50,338 nucleotides of DNA from CAZPDM01 sp964585305 (GTDB lineage Bacteria > Planctomycetota > Uabimicrobiia > Uabimicrobiales > JABWCH01): assembly GCA_964585305.1 (NCBI GenBank), contig CAZPDM010000024.1, positions 1 to 50,338 on the forward strand, in the 5' to 3' direction. The notes beneath the pieces are model-generated. The model had not been told where the DNA came from. It searched no databases and was given only the letters and a program-made list of their open reading frames with translations. Shown here piece by piece: positions 1 through 9,041 of the stretch. The translations under genes and the position numbers were made by a program. Every line of letters starts with the position of its first letter. Within the stretch, counting starts at the first letter, position 1.

Positions 1-3000
1 TGTCATCGACAATAGGGCTTTGAAAAATTGTCGGGGCTGCAGGATCTGTGATAGGGAATTTTACAGTATAAGTATATTCTTTCTTATTATCCAAAACTTC
101 TGCTTTATCTGCCTGACCAGGTGTATAGCCGTGTTCATCAGCTTTAACTAGTGAATTTAAATCGTCTTCAGTTGTATCGTTTCCTTCCGCATCTTTTATT
201 TTAGCAACCCAAGCAAAGTATTTGTTTTCAGCAGCAGCACTTGAAGGATAAGTTTTCATAAAATCATACCAAGCACGTAATATTTTGTATAATGGCTGAT
301 TGAAACAGGTAAAGTTGTATGCAGTCAGAACTCCATCAACTGTAGTCGCTTCAGCTGCAAGATCAGTACCTTCTTTAGGTGTATAGGAATCTGCAAGACG
401 ATATTCATCATGTAATAAACGGTCCCAATCGTGATGTTCAGGAATAATTTTGTATTTGCCAGCTTTATAAAGCCGAACTTCTTTTGCCCAATATTCTACA
501 CCTTTTTTAGTTTTCTTTTTCTTAACTGATATACCACAATCTAAATTTGTTGAGAGATCTTTAATACGATCGTTAAAGCTTATGGAACTTGCAGAAGCTG
601 CGTCGGTCATCATATTCCATAATTCCAACCATACTGTTCTTGGATAGTCTGTGCCTGGAACATTTTGGCTAGATGTTGTCTTGGGGATCAAAGTAACATC
701 TCCCCAGGATCGTGCTGTCCAATAAACAAAAACTACAGTACCCGATAATTGCCCTTTAAATTTTCCTTCAAAAGTCCCAAAGCAGAAATTTGGTCCTAAT
801 GTACTACCTTTGTTTATATCAACGGGTAGAGGAAATCGAGACGGGTTGTATTTGGATACTTTGTTGCCGCCTGTAGTCATTTGGCTCATACCAAGTGCGC
901 TATCAGAAACTCTGACATCGTCCATTGTTATACTGTGTTTAGCTGGAACAACTGTTGTTCCGCCATTACTGTAAGGGAAATAGCCTACATATAAACGATT
1001 TTTAAGGCATTCATCAGGATATATTGCTGCAAACTGATCATTAGCAATAGGAACATTTCCTTCCATTCCATCACCACCACCGCTTGATACGTAGGTAGAA
1101 TATATTTCAACTTCCTTATCTGCAACTTTTTTAGCTTCTGCTTTATTCGATTCGCTTGTTTTAAAGGAATTTGCATAATTATAGAAAACGCCATTTACTA
1201 AAATAGAATAATCATGAGGTTGGTTTTCGATATAAGGACTAATTCCATACCACCATCGAATAGCTATATGATACCATTCTTGCGCATGCATACCAAAAGG
1301 GACATCACCAAGTGTTTGTACCCCAGGTTCGAATTGGAGTTCTTGTTCATATTTAATGTAATCAGAAGGAATTTCTTCAGGGTTTACTGGGGTTGTTGAG
1401 CCTTGTTTATAGCAGAAAAATTTATAGCGAATACGAATATTTACTTTTCTTAGCAATGGCATATTGGGGTGTTCTTCTGTTGCATAAGGTTGATCTACAG
1501 GCGGGCTGGCTTGCATTTTTATACCACATACTAACATTTGGATCTCTCTTTGGAATCCACAGTTATACTCAACTCCTGAAATCGTATTTTTAAAATATGT
1601 AGTAGCTAAAAAGACAGTACGAAATTCCTTATCGCGATCCAGATGTCCAATAGGGTAATCCTGATCTAACCACTCTCGTCCTATTTTGAACCAAAATAAC
1701 ATGGTTCCATAATTATAATCCCATTTTGTTACTGTGCTGTTAGAAATTTGAGGAAATAAGCCTGCGGTATTATTTGCTGCTGTACTTGTTGAGGTGATAT
1801 AGAAAAGTTCTCGTGTATCGCCAGGACGGACAAGAACTCCATCTGGAGAAAGATCGCAATATGCTGTAGAAGAACCATCTTCTGGAATAAGGCGTTGTGT
1901 GGTAGCATTAAAATAATTTGCTTTACTTCCTTGAGCGGCAACATTTGTTCCTGACCATGTACCATTGCTATTTTCATAAGGAGCGTAAAGGCCGTCCATT
2001 GTGCCATTGTAATCTGATTTAAATCGGTAGTAATATTCAATATTATTATCAACTTCGCTATATTGTTTTTGACTGGTATTATAGATGAAATTTGCGGTAG
2101 AAAGAGCATAACCTAATGGTAGAATATGTCCCATTCTATCTGCACAGGCATTTTTTATATCAGTAGCAGAGCTGTATAATTTTTGAATATTATTGCCATA
2201 ACTAAATCCGTTATAACCTTTGGTGATTGTAATTAGTTCTCCAGATACTGTTTTATCAAGTAAAATTCTATTTACTAGAGATGGATTAGAAGATGTGTCT
2301 TGATAAAATAGCGAGCTATTACCTCCTTCAAAGTCATATTGAGTATGATAGTTGATAAGATCATAAATTCGGATTGTAGAATAAAGTTGTTTGGCAACTT
2401 TAGGCGTCCCATTAGCGTCTAAAACTTGTCCTAAGACCGTAATTTCAAAAAGTCCAATAGGGAAAAAGCAGAATTCCAAACTGCGATGAGTAAAATCAGT
2501 TTTATTCACTTTTTGATAGATAGGAGCGTCGGGATTGGTACGGCGTAAAGTAACATTAGGATCAGCATTTGCTTTAACAATGGCTATTTTAATTAAAGCA
2601 TCATCTACAGGTTTATTATTTGTGGTGTCATAAAAAGCACCAATTTGAGTGCTGCTAACTTTTTTATTTTGCCAATCCATAAATTTATAAAAATCATCCC
2701 AAGAAGCAAATTTTTTTGTTTGTCTTTCTGTAATGATATTATTAACAAGATTCGTTGTTTCTGTAGTGCTTAAAATAACTGAAGATGTTCCTATATTATG
2801 TAAGAGGGAAAATAAGACATTTTTTGAAACACTGTTTATATCAACAGGAATTCGATAATCCTTTTGAAAAGTTTCGTTCCCTGTATAAGGACGGATATTA
2901 CGGGAAATGGACATCTTCGCCATTTCGTTTACTACGGGATAGACAGTAAGATAGTCTTTAATATATTCAAAATCTTCAGGCGTAATTGTTTCACTACCAT

Positions 3001-3700
3001 AGGTCCCAATTACTTCGTTTTTATTTAAAAATCCTCCGCAGGTATTTCGATATGCTATGATTTCCTCGCCTAATCCCCGCAGCGGTCCTTTGGAATGTGC
3101 ATTAGGTAAAGATTTATATTTGGTCGTAGTATCATCATAAATAGCTTGGCTTAATGTATTTAAAATTTTCCCCATAGGAACTTTTCCATAATCGTCGGAG
3201 GTATTTGTTACATCGATCATGCTATTTAAATGAATTTGGGAACTTGTTCCTAAAATTTTCAACGTATAAACTTTGGTAGGATCTTCTCCCATACGTCCGC
3301 TAACTTTTCGTCCTAAAAGAGGATCAAAAGTGTCTTCATCTGAAATATTGACACAATAAGAAGGCCAGCATTCTGGTTCTGAGGAAGTTTGTCCTTCAAT
3401 GGGAACAATTCCGATCTCTGTGAGGGGTTTAAATGTAGCAATATCTGTTAATGTTCGATATAGCCAATCTCTGGTAACTTTAGTCGGATCTCGACTAAAA
3501 TCATCACGCAATTTTTGAATAGCATAATTCATTCCGGCTTGTGCTAAGAGAGAAGCAGTAAAAGCATCGCAATAATTAACTGCTGCTTTACTTTCCATAA
3601 TCATCAATTGACTAAAGCTAATACCCACAGAAGAGAGGATAAAAAGCACAGAAACAGTTAGAATTAAAGCATTGGCTTGCTTTTTGTTAAGACGTTTCAT
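1..3700 (-). CDS. Giant GspK/PilX-like pseudopilin protein with LamG-like region (3' end beyond window)
   Basis: One open frame runs without a stop from the ATG at 3698-3700 to the window edge, at least 1233 codons. The start has a strong Shine-Dalgarno (AGGAGGT, about 5 nt away). Residues about 9-35 are hydrophobic and followed by small and charged residues, as in PilX/GspK minor pilins, but no textbook Gly-Phe prepilin cleavage site is visible. Residues about 283-343 read like the helix-hairpin segment of GspK (INSVSKNVLFSLL, then an ITERQ...FASWDDF pattern). Residues about 650-930 look like a concanavalin/LamG fold (MLFWFKIG, EWYHIAIRWW, a closing LYVG...MDDVRVSD strand). The protein is far longer than GspK (about 300-330 aa). 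A second protein of the same plan lies at 32152-36342. Role is inferred: envelope-anchored, pilus- or secretion-linked surface protein. Confidence 0.7.
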   Translation of the reverse strand, partial: MKRLNKKQANALILTVSVLFILSSVGISFSQLMIMESKAAVNYCDAFTASLLAQAGMNYAIQKLRDDFSRDPTKVTRDWLYRTLTDIATFKPLTEIGIVPIEGQTSSEPECWPSYCVNISDEDTFDPLLGRKVSGRMGEDPTKVYTLKILGTSSQIHLNSMIDVTNTSDDYGKVPMGKILNTLSQAIYDDTTTKYKSLPNAHSKGPLRGLGEEIIAYRNTCGGFLNKNEVIGTYGSETITPEDFEYIKDYLTVYPVVNEMAKMSISRNIRPYTGNETFQKDYRIPVDINSVSKNVLFSLLHNIGTSSVILSTTETTNLVNNIITERQTKKFASWDDFYKFMDWQNKKVSSTQIGAFYDTTNNKPVDDALIKIAIVKANADPNVTLRRTNPDAPIYQKVNKTDFTHRSLEFCFFPIGLFEITVLGQVLDANGTPKVAKQLYSTIRIYDLINYHTQYDFEGGNSSLFYQDTSSNPSLVNRILLDKTVSGELITITKGYNGFSYGNNIQKLYSSATDIKNACADRMGHILPLGYALSTANFIYNTSQKQYSEVDNNIEYYYRFKSDYNGTMDGLYAPYENSNGTWSGTNVAAQGSKANYFNATTQRLIPEDGSSTAYCDLSPDGVLVRPGDTRELFYITSTSTAANNTAGLFPQISNSTVTKWDYNYGTMLFWFKIGREWLDQDYPIGHLDRDKEFRTVFLATTYFKNTISGVEYNCGFQREIQMLVCGIKMQASPPVDQPYATEEHPNMPLLRKVNIRIRYKFFCYKQGSTTPVNPEEIPSDYIKYEQELQFEPGVQTLGDVPFGMHAQEWYHIAIRWWYGISPYIENQPHDYSILVNGVFYNYANSFKTSESNKAEAKKVADKEVEIYSTYVSSGGGDGMEGNVPIANDQFAAIYPDECLKNRLYVGYFPYSNGGTTVVPAKHSITMDDVRVSDSALGMSQMTTGGNKVSKYNPSRFPLPVDINKGSTLGPNFCFGTFEGKFKGQLSGTVVFVYWTARSWGDVTLIPKTTSSQNVPGTDYPRTVWLELWNMMTDAASASSISFNDRIKDLSTNLDCGISVKKKKTKKGVEYWAKEVRLYKAGKYKIIPEHHDWDRLLHDEYRLADSYTPKEGTDLAAEATTVDGVLTAYNFTCFNQPLYKILRAWYDFMKTYPSSAAAENKYFAWVAKIKDAEGNDTTEDDLNSLVKADEHGYTPGQADKAEVLDNKKEYTYTVKFPITDPAAPTIFQSPIVDD

Positions 3701-3742
3701 GCTTTACCTCCTAAAAATTTATTATTTTATTAGATTTTTTTA

Positions 3743-3770
3743 TTGAAATTTAAGAACTTTATGTTATAAT
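3743..3770 (+). promoter_or_regulatory. Sigma70-type promoter for tRNA-Arg
   Basis: TTGAAA, 16 bp, then TATAAT, with a TG dinucleotide one base upstream of the -10 (extended -10). The -10 ends about 20 bp before the mature tRNA, a normal distance for a short tRNA leader. Confidence 0.7.
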
Positions 3771-3790
3771 AGCATCCTAATAAATGAAAT

Positions 3791-3864
3791 GCGCCCATAG
3801 CTCAATTGGATAGAGTCGTGGACTTCGAATCCAAAGGTTGCAGGTTCGAGTCCTGCTGGGCGCG
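3791..3864 (+). tRNA. tRNA-Arg (anticodon UCG)
   Basis: The 74-nt sequence folds into a cloverleaf. The acceptor stem GCGCCCA pairs with TGGGCGC, the D-arm begins GCTC, the anticodon loop is CTTCGAA (anticodon TCG), and the T-loop is GGTTCGAGTCC. The discriminator base is G, and CCA is not encoded. The first anticodon-stem pair (G-A) is a mismatch. The gene has its own promoter and terminator and is a single-gene unit between two minus-strand genes. Confidence 0.93.
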
Positions 3865-3868
3865 CTAA

Positions 3869-3899
3869 AACGCGATAGTATATACTATTGCGTTTTTTT
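3869..3899 (+). terminator. Rho-independent terminator of tRNA-Arg
   Basis: AACGCgATAGTA pairs with TACTATtGCGTT around a TA turn, followed by a run of seven T. It starts a few bases after the tRNA and its T-run overlaps the stop codon of the converging minus-strand gene. Confidence 0.85.
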
Positions 3900-5799
3900 A
3901 TTTTTTCTGAATAGCTTTTAATCCTGGTTTTTGTAAAATTTCTAACATTTTTTGCTCTTGAATAAAAAATGCAGCTTTGAGTTCTTCAAAATGAACCTCC
4001 CATTCCATTTGAGCTTGCCATGTATTAGGAGGAATAGTTTCAGTATTTTTTTGCCAAGATTCATATATTTGAAAAATATTTTGCAAGTCAACAACAAGTT
4101 TTTTCCATTCTACTGGAATAAGAATAGCAAATGGATGGATTTTTATTGCTTGCAATTGGTTTTCGACATATTTTATTTTAATTTTGGAATTTTCTAATAA
4201 TTCAGGCCATTTAGATTTTGGTGTTTGAGGAGAAATTTTTTCATAACTTTGCCATAAAACATCTGCTAAAGCATCCCAATCTGTTCGACAAGTTTCATAA
4301 TATTTACTAATTTCTGTAGGATGTCCTAATACAAACCAATTTTCCCAAATTTTTACTTCTCGCAAATAGAGAAAAAAGCGTGAAAAGGGTGATTGATTTT
4401 CTGGAAAAGCTGTAATTTTTACACAATATGTTCCCAAAGGCAAGTTAAATTCAGGTTTCCATGAAATTTCAAAGGGACGGTTAGGAACTAAAGGAAATGT
4501 TTTTTGTGCTAATGGTATAGTTTGGATACCATAAAATAACTCAAAAGAAAGCATAATGTGGAATGGTTTAGCTGTTTGAGATAATAAATCTGGCAATTCT
4601 GGAATGTCTAATTTTCCTTGAATTTCTAATTGAGAAGAAAGCGAATTGAGATAAATTTCTACATCTATCCATTGGAATAAAACTTGTTGAGGTCTATTTC
4701 CTGGATTATATCTTTGCTTCAGAATTTTTTCTTGGTCAATAGGAATCCAGTATTCTCCCCATTTTGCCAGTCCTCTTCCTTCCATTTCTCGTATAATTTC
4801 CTTAGGATCAGGTGTTGTTGGAATAGGCTTAATATGTTGTGTAGGAGGAATATCAGGAGTTACAATTTGAGGTTGGGAATTATCAATGGGAGTAAGTTTT
4901 GTAGGAGATGTTTGCGGAGGAGAATAGATTTTTTTCTGTGATGGAGTATCGTCCCATATTTTAAAAATAAGAAAGAGTGGTAAAATTATAAAAATAAGGC
5001 CTAAAATTGTCATAACAGGATATTTGCGAACAGGTTTACTTTGAAGTGCTTTAGTACTGACTTCTATTTTTTGGACAGACTCAGCAGCTTCTTGTGCTTT
5101 TTCTTGAGCTTCTTTCCGACATTGTTCGACAAAAGGATTCAAAATATCTTGAGCTAATGTTTTAGATGTAATTAAAAGATAGCTTAACGAACTTTCTAGC
5201 CCTAGCGTATAAATATTACTAAGAATGCGTAAAAATATCTGAATAGTTTTACGATCGATAAGATTAGTTTCAACTAAGCGATGGGCTAATACAAAATCCC
5301 ATTGGCTTGGTTTTGGCAATGCTTTTGTAAATTTTTGCTTACTTTCTGAAATCGCCGATAATTTTTCACTGGTTTCTTGAGAAATATAGCGTTCATTTTT
5401 TGCAATCTCAATAAAATTAGATTGTTGCCCAGTTTTTTCCAGTTGAAATTTGCGGAGAAATATATCAATTACTTGTTGGGAAGTAAGAAATTTTTGTTGT
5501 AAGGCTTGATGAATTTGCGCCAATTCTTCTGTTAAAATAATTTCGTGAATAGTTTCCTTATTTTCTGGGATTTCTGGCAAAATTTCTAATTCTGGCGGTG
5601 CGGAGCCTTCTTCGCTTTTCTTTTGTAGTCTATTAAAAATTCGTGCTGCTGCTGTAGATTTTTTTTGAGGATCGCCTTGTGTTAAATCTATATAGGGTGT
5701 TTTTGTAACGCTTAAATCAGTGGAAGATGGTGTTCTTTCCGCAGGTATGGCTATTTTTTTTGATTCTTTTTTATTATTTTCTTTTTTGTCTTGACTCAC
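3898..5799 (-). CDS. Single-TM protein of unknown function with helical N-terminal repeats
   Basis: 633 aa from a GTG start with GGAG 8 nt upstream. I do not recognise a named family. Residues 1-80 are polar and low complexity. About 90-230 contains several helical segments of the kind 'hydrophobic-LTSQQVIDIFL' and 'YISQETSEKL'. Similar short motifs occur in GspE-N-like and planctomycete kinase-associated domains (recalled resemblance, not tested). One membrane helix lies at about 259-280 (ILGLIFIILPLFLIF), followed by a Pro/Thr-rich linker. A segment GLAKWGEYWIPIDQE at about 340 precedes a predicted beta-rich domain (about 400-480) and a helical C-terminus. The large C-terminal part is probably periplasmic. 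It is divergent from the PilM-like operon, so it may belong to the same envelope apparatus, but nothing proves this. Confidence 0.8.
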   Translation of the reverse strand: MSQDKKENNKKESKKIAIPAERTPSSTDLSVTKTPYIDLTQGDPQKKSTAAARIFNRLQKKSEEGSAPPELEILPEIPENKETIHEIILTEELAQIHQALQQKFLTSQQVIDIFLRKFQLEKTGQQSNFIEIAKNERYISQETSEKLSAISESKQKFTKALPKPSQWDFVLAHRLVETNLIDRKTIQIFLRILSNIYTLGLESSLSYLLITSKTLAQDILNPFVEQCRKEAQEKAQEAAESVQKIEVSTKALQSKPVRKYPVMTILGLIFIILPLFLIFKIWDDTPSQKKIYSPPQTSPTKLTPIDNSQPQIVTPDIPPTQHIKPIPTTPDPKEIIREMEGRGLAKWGEYWIPIDQEKILKQRYNPGNRPQQVLFQWIDVEIYLNSLSSQLEIQGKLDIPELPDLLSQTAKPFHIMLSFELFYGIQTIPLAQKTFPLVPNRPFEISWKPEFNLPLGTYCVKITAFPENQSPFSRFFLYLREVKIWENWFVLGHPTEISKYYETCRTDWDALADVLWQSYEKISPQTPKSKWPELLENSKIKIKYVENQLQAIKIHPFAILIPVEWKKLVVDLQNIFQIYESWQKNTETIPPNTWQAQMEWEVHFEELKAAFFIQEQKMLEILQKPGLKAIQKK

Positions 5800-5883
5800 G
5801 CTGCAGTCTCCAAAAGCTAGGGATTTTTTTAAGTTTATCTTAAAAATACTAAAAAAGCAAGCAATAGATAAAAAAAAATTACC

Positions 5884-5912
5884 TTGACTTTTTTTTTATT
5901 GTCTGATAATAT
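5884..5912 (+). promoter_or_regulatory. Sigma70 promoter of the PilM-like operon
   Basis: TTGACT, exactly 17 bp, then TAATAT. It lies about 90 bp upstream of the ATG at 6004. No other gene starts between, so it should drive both pilus-like genes. Confidence 0.7.
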
Positions 5913-5923
5913 AAAATTTATTG

Positions 5924-5962
5924 CCTAAGTTTTCAAATTAAAATAATCGTAATAAACTTAGG
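5924..5962 (+). promoter_or_regulatory. Inverted repeat in the 5' leader of the PilM-like operon
   Basis: CCTAAGTTT at 5924-5932 is perfectly repeated in inverted form as AAACTTAGG at 5954-5962, giving a 9-bp stem with a 21-nt AT-rich loop. It sits between the promoter and the start codon and has no T-run after it, so it is more likely a leader structure or operator than a terminator. Confidence 0.45.
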
Positions 5963-6003
5963 AGATATTATTTTGTAACATCTTATCTAAAAAGGGAAGA
6001 TTT

Positions 6004-7998
6004 ATGGCAATGTTCATGCCCAGTAATGAAGTTTGGGGGATTGATATCGGCAAATCTGCCCTAAAAGCGGTTAAGATGCGCCGGGTAAAAGACCAAGTTG
6101 AAATTATAGCTATTGATGTTGTGGAATATTCCCAACCAGCAGATACAGAGAATGTCGATCGAGATGCTCAGGTTCGTCAGGCTTTAATAGAATTTCAAAC
6201 TCGAAATAAAGTAAAAAACGATCGGATTTATGCTTCAATACCTGGGCAAGCTACTTTCAACCGTCTTATTACGATTCCCCCAGTGGAAGCGAAACGCATC
6301 AAAGAAATTGTTACGTATGAAGCCCAACAACAAATTCCATTCCCTATAAATGAAGTACTTTGGGATTATCAACTTATTGGTGGTGTTAAAGAGAAAACTG
6401 TAGAAGAACGCGAAGTCATGTTATTCGCTGTACGACGAGAAATTATCAATAATTTCTTAAATAATCTTTCTAATGCTCAGTTAAATGTAGAAGGCATTCA
6501 AATTGCTCCTTTAGCACTTTATAATTTTATGCGATATGAACGTCCGGAGTTAACTGCAGCAGTTGCAGTGGATATTGGTGCAGAAAATACTGATTTAGTA
6601 GTTGTAGATGCTGAAAAACTTTGGTTACGTGCTTTGCCTGCAGCCGGAAATGATATTACTAAAGCTTTACAAAAACGTTTTAATATTCCTTATTCCGAAG
6701 CAGAACAATTAAAATTAAAAGCTGGCAAAACTCGTCAGGCCAAGAAAATTTTTGATGTAATGAAGCCTATTTTAAAAGATATTGTAGGTGAAATTCATCG
6801 TTCTGTTGGCTTCTACAAATCTATGGCAAAAGATATTAAATTCCAACGTATGGTATTTATGGGAAATGTTACCAAATTAACAGAATTTGACAAATTTTTT
6901 GAACAAAATTTGCAATACGAAATTGAAATCCTTTCAGAAGTCAAAAATATTCGTATTTCCCCAAAAATCAATGTTAATCTTTTCCAAACAAATATTCCTA
7001 GTTTTGCTGTAGCTATGGGGTTAGCAATTCAAGGTGTTGGGTTATCAGTTAATAAAATCCGTCTTTTGCCGGAAGAAATTCCTTTACAACAAGCTCTTCA
7101 GCGTCAAAAACCAGCACTTGCTGTTGCAGTTGGTCTTTTAGCTATAATTCCTTTCTTTCTTGCTTTTCAGAAGAAGCAATTAGTCCAAGAAGCTGGTGCA
7201 GTTGCAAAAGAAGTTCAAACAGCTATTGCACCTATTGCGGAAGAAGAAGAAGCATATAAGAGAGTTTTAAACTACGATCATATTAAACAAAGACTCGATA
7301 TGCTTACTCAAGTTGGAACACATCGTGGAATATGGATTGCAATTACAGAAGCTATCAACAGTATTTTATTGGATAATTCTCAGAAAATAAAAGATCAAAA
7401 CGCTAAAAAAATTTGGATTCTTGATACAGAAATGGAAAGTGGTTTAGATCAATATCTAGCCAAAGATCGAGAGCGTATAATTTTGGATGAAAAAGTCCCA
7501 TACATTTCAGTTGTGATTAAAGTAGCATTTGAAACAATGGGTGATGAAGTACGTAATCTTGATTATGCAGAAACAAATTTGCGAAAACCTTTGGAAAGCA
7601 TAAAATATGGCTCGAATGAGCTATTTGCAAAATGTCTTACTAATATTTCTTTAGAAACAAAAGAAATATTATTCCCAGGAGATATGCGTTCCAACCAACA
7701 AATTTGCCATGTAACATTAAAATTATTTGCATATATGGATAAATTTGCAACGCTTGAACTAGATTCTAAGCTTCGAGCAGGTTTAGATCGACAAAATGAA
7801 CAATATGAACGTGTTTGGAAAGACATTCGTGCTATTTTTGAAAAGAATCAAATTCCTCTAAGCCCTAATGTTAGACCCCAAGTAGAAATAAGAAATATAT
7901 TCTGGAAAATTATTGATCGTGACAATAAGAACCTGGAATATCATATCTACACTATGGGAAATGATAGTCCGTTACGAGTCTATCGAATCGTCAAATAG
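6004..7998 (+). CDS. pilM: PilM-like actin-fold ATPase fused to PilN-like membrane segment
   Basis: 664 aa. The N-terminal about 350 residues follow PilM/FtsA-type ATPases: phosphate-1 loop GIDIGKSALK at 12-21, a 'PPVEAKRIKEIVTYEAQQQIPF' region typical of PilM, and a second phosphate loop AVDIGAENTD at about 187-196. PilM is normally cytoplasmic, about 350 aa, and binds the N-terminal peptide of PilN. Here the chain continues through a membrane helix at about 370-388 (AVAVGLLAIIPFFLAF) into a coiled coil and about 250 extracytoplasmic residues. That arrangement is what a PilM-PilN fusion would look like. Preceded by AAGGGAAGA and a good promoter. The next gene starts 11 bp downstream and looks PilO-like. 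PilM assignment is firm; the PilN identity of the C-terminal half is inferred from architecture. Confidence 0.85.
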   Translation: MAMFMPSNEVWGIDIGKSALKAVKMRRVKDQVEIIAIDVVEYSQPADTENVDRDAQVRQALIEFQTRNKVKNDRIYASIPGQATFNRLITIPPVEAKRIKEIVTYEAQQQIPFPINEVLWDYQLIGGVKEKTVEEREVMLFAVRREIINNFLNNLSNAQLNVEGIQIAPLALYNFMRYERPELTAAVAVDIGAENTDLVVVDAEKLWLRALPAAGNDITKALQKRFNIPYSEAEQLKLKAGKTRQAKKIFDVMKPILKDIVGEIHRSVGFYKSMAKDIKFQRMVFMGNVTKLTEFDKFFEQNLQYEIEILSEVKNIRISPKINVNLFQTNIPSFAVAMGLAIQGVGLSVNKIRLLPEEIPLQQALQRQKPALAVAVGLLAIIPFFLAFQKKQLVQEAGAVAKEVQTAIAPIAEEEEAYKRVLNYDHIKQRLDMLTQVGTHRGIWIAITEAINSILLDNSQKIKDQNAKKIWILDTEMESGLDQYLAKDRERIILDEKVPYISVVIKVAFETMGDEVRNLDYAETNLRKPLESIKYGSNELFAKCLTNISLETKEILFPGDMRSNQQICHVTLKLFAYMDKFATLELDSKLRAGLDRQNEQYERVWKDIRAIFEKNQIPLSPNVRPQVEIRNIFWKIIDRDNKNLEYHIYTMGNDSPLRVYRIVK

Positions 7999-8009
7999 GA
8001 GAAAATTTG

Positions 8010-9005
8010 ATGAAGACAGGTATAGATATTGACATTCGGAAACACGGATTTTATTTAATTTTAGCAGCAGTCTTGTTGCTATATGTGGCCATTTATTTTT
8101 TGCTTTCTCCTGACGCAAGAACAATATTAAAAAATTTTAATAATATGAGTGAAAGCAAAATTGCTATTCAAGAACGTTTAGATAATGCTCCAAATTTGCC
8201 GAATTCTTTTATTATTGATTATCACAAAAAGCAAGGGGATACTTTGCGTAAAATGATAGAAGAGATTCGTAAGACGCTGCAAAAAAGAGATAGCGAGCTA
8301 GAACAATGGTTTAAAGATATTCCAGAAAATTCTTTAAACCCAGAAACTAAAAGCCCATTTAAAGAAAAATTCTTTGCGGTTTATTCAACAGAACGTAATA
8401 AACTAATAGAATATTATGCTAGCAGAACTGAAGGGATGAAAATTGCACGCCCTGTAAAAGAGATGAGTTTAACTAGTTTAGATGAATCATCTGCTGCTAT
8501 AGATATTAAAAACAGAATGCGCGATATTGAAAGAATTTTACCTTTAAAATACAATGAGCTAAGAGAAGTTGTTCTCCCTGATCAAATGAAAAATGCCCAA
8601 AAAGACTTTTGGCTGATTAAGAATTTGTTAGAAGTTTTTGAAGATGGTAAATTGAAGAGAATTTATCAATATAATTTTAAAAATGAATGGCCAGCAGTAA
8701 TAAATCCTAATGAAATTTTCTTCCGACGTTTGATTGAAATTACAGGTCAGATAGAATACGGTGATCTTAATTTCTTATTGGAAGAAGTTCTTAATAATAA
8801 ATATGTTGTTACTGAGATCAGAAAAATTAGTATCAAACGTGATAATTCCTATCGTCCAGAAACTATCTCTTTAGAAGTTCCCTGGAAAAAAACACCGGAA
8901 GAAGTATTAAAAGAATACTTCCGAAATAATCCTAGCAAATCCAGGCTACCCTTAGTAGAAATTACTTTAGAATTTTTCGTTCTTGATTATCAAGATAATT
9001 TATAA
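8010..9005 (+). CDS. PilO-like inner-membrane protein of the pilus/T2SS-like apparatus
   Basis: 331 aa. ATG at 8010 is preferred over the in-frame TTG one codon upstream because AGGAG at 7997-8001 is then 8 nt away. Residues 1-10 are cytoplasmic, about 12-32 form one TM helix (FYLILAAVLLLYVAIYFLL), about 40-190 are charged helices with coiled-coil character, and the C-terminal third is mixed alpha/beta. This is the plan of PilO/GspM-type proteins, which dimerise with PilN in the periplasm, and the gene directly follows the PilM-PilN-like fusion. Sequence identity to PilO is not obvious to me, so the name rests on topology and position. It ends in a clear terminator. Confidence 0.6.
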   Translation: MKTGIDIDIRKHGFYLILAAVLLLYVAIYFLLSPDARTILKNFNNMSESKIAIQERLDNAPNLPNSFIIDYHKKQGDTLRKMIEEIRKTLQKRDSELEQWFKDIPENSLNPETKSPFKEKFFAVYSTERNKLIEYYASRTEGMKIARPVKEMSLTSLDESSAAIDIKNRMRDIERILPLKYNELREVVLPDQMKNAQKDFWLIKNLLEVFEDGKLKRIYQYNFKNEWPAVINPNEIFFRRLIEITGQIEYGDLNFLLEEVLNNKYVVTEIRKISIKRDNSYRPETISLEVPWKKTPEEVLKEYFRNNPSKSRLPLVEITLEFFVLDYQDNL

Positions 9006-9014
9006 GACAAATCA

Positions 9015-9041
9015 ACCGCCTACTTCTAGGCGGTATTTTTT
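9015..9041 (+). terminator. Rho-independent terminator of the PilM/PilO-like operon
   Basis: ACCGCCTA, loop CTTC, TAGGCGGT, then ATTTTTT. The T-run touches the stop codon of the converging minus-strand gene. Confidence 0.88.

Noticed and set aside
1214..1593. Two plus-strand frames inside the left-edge gene
   Set aside because: They lie opposite a continuous minus-strand frame with good SD and coherent domains, and encode no recognisable product.
1729..2109. Minus-strand frame of 126 codons
   Set aside because: It is in another reading frame of the giant pseudopilin-like gene; the main frame is open through the region with no stop.
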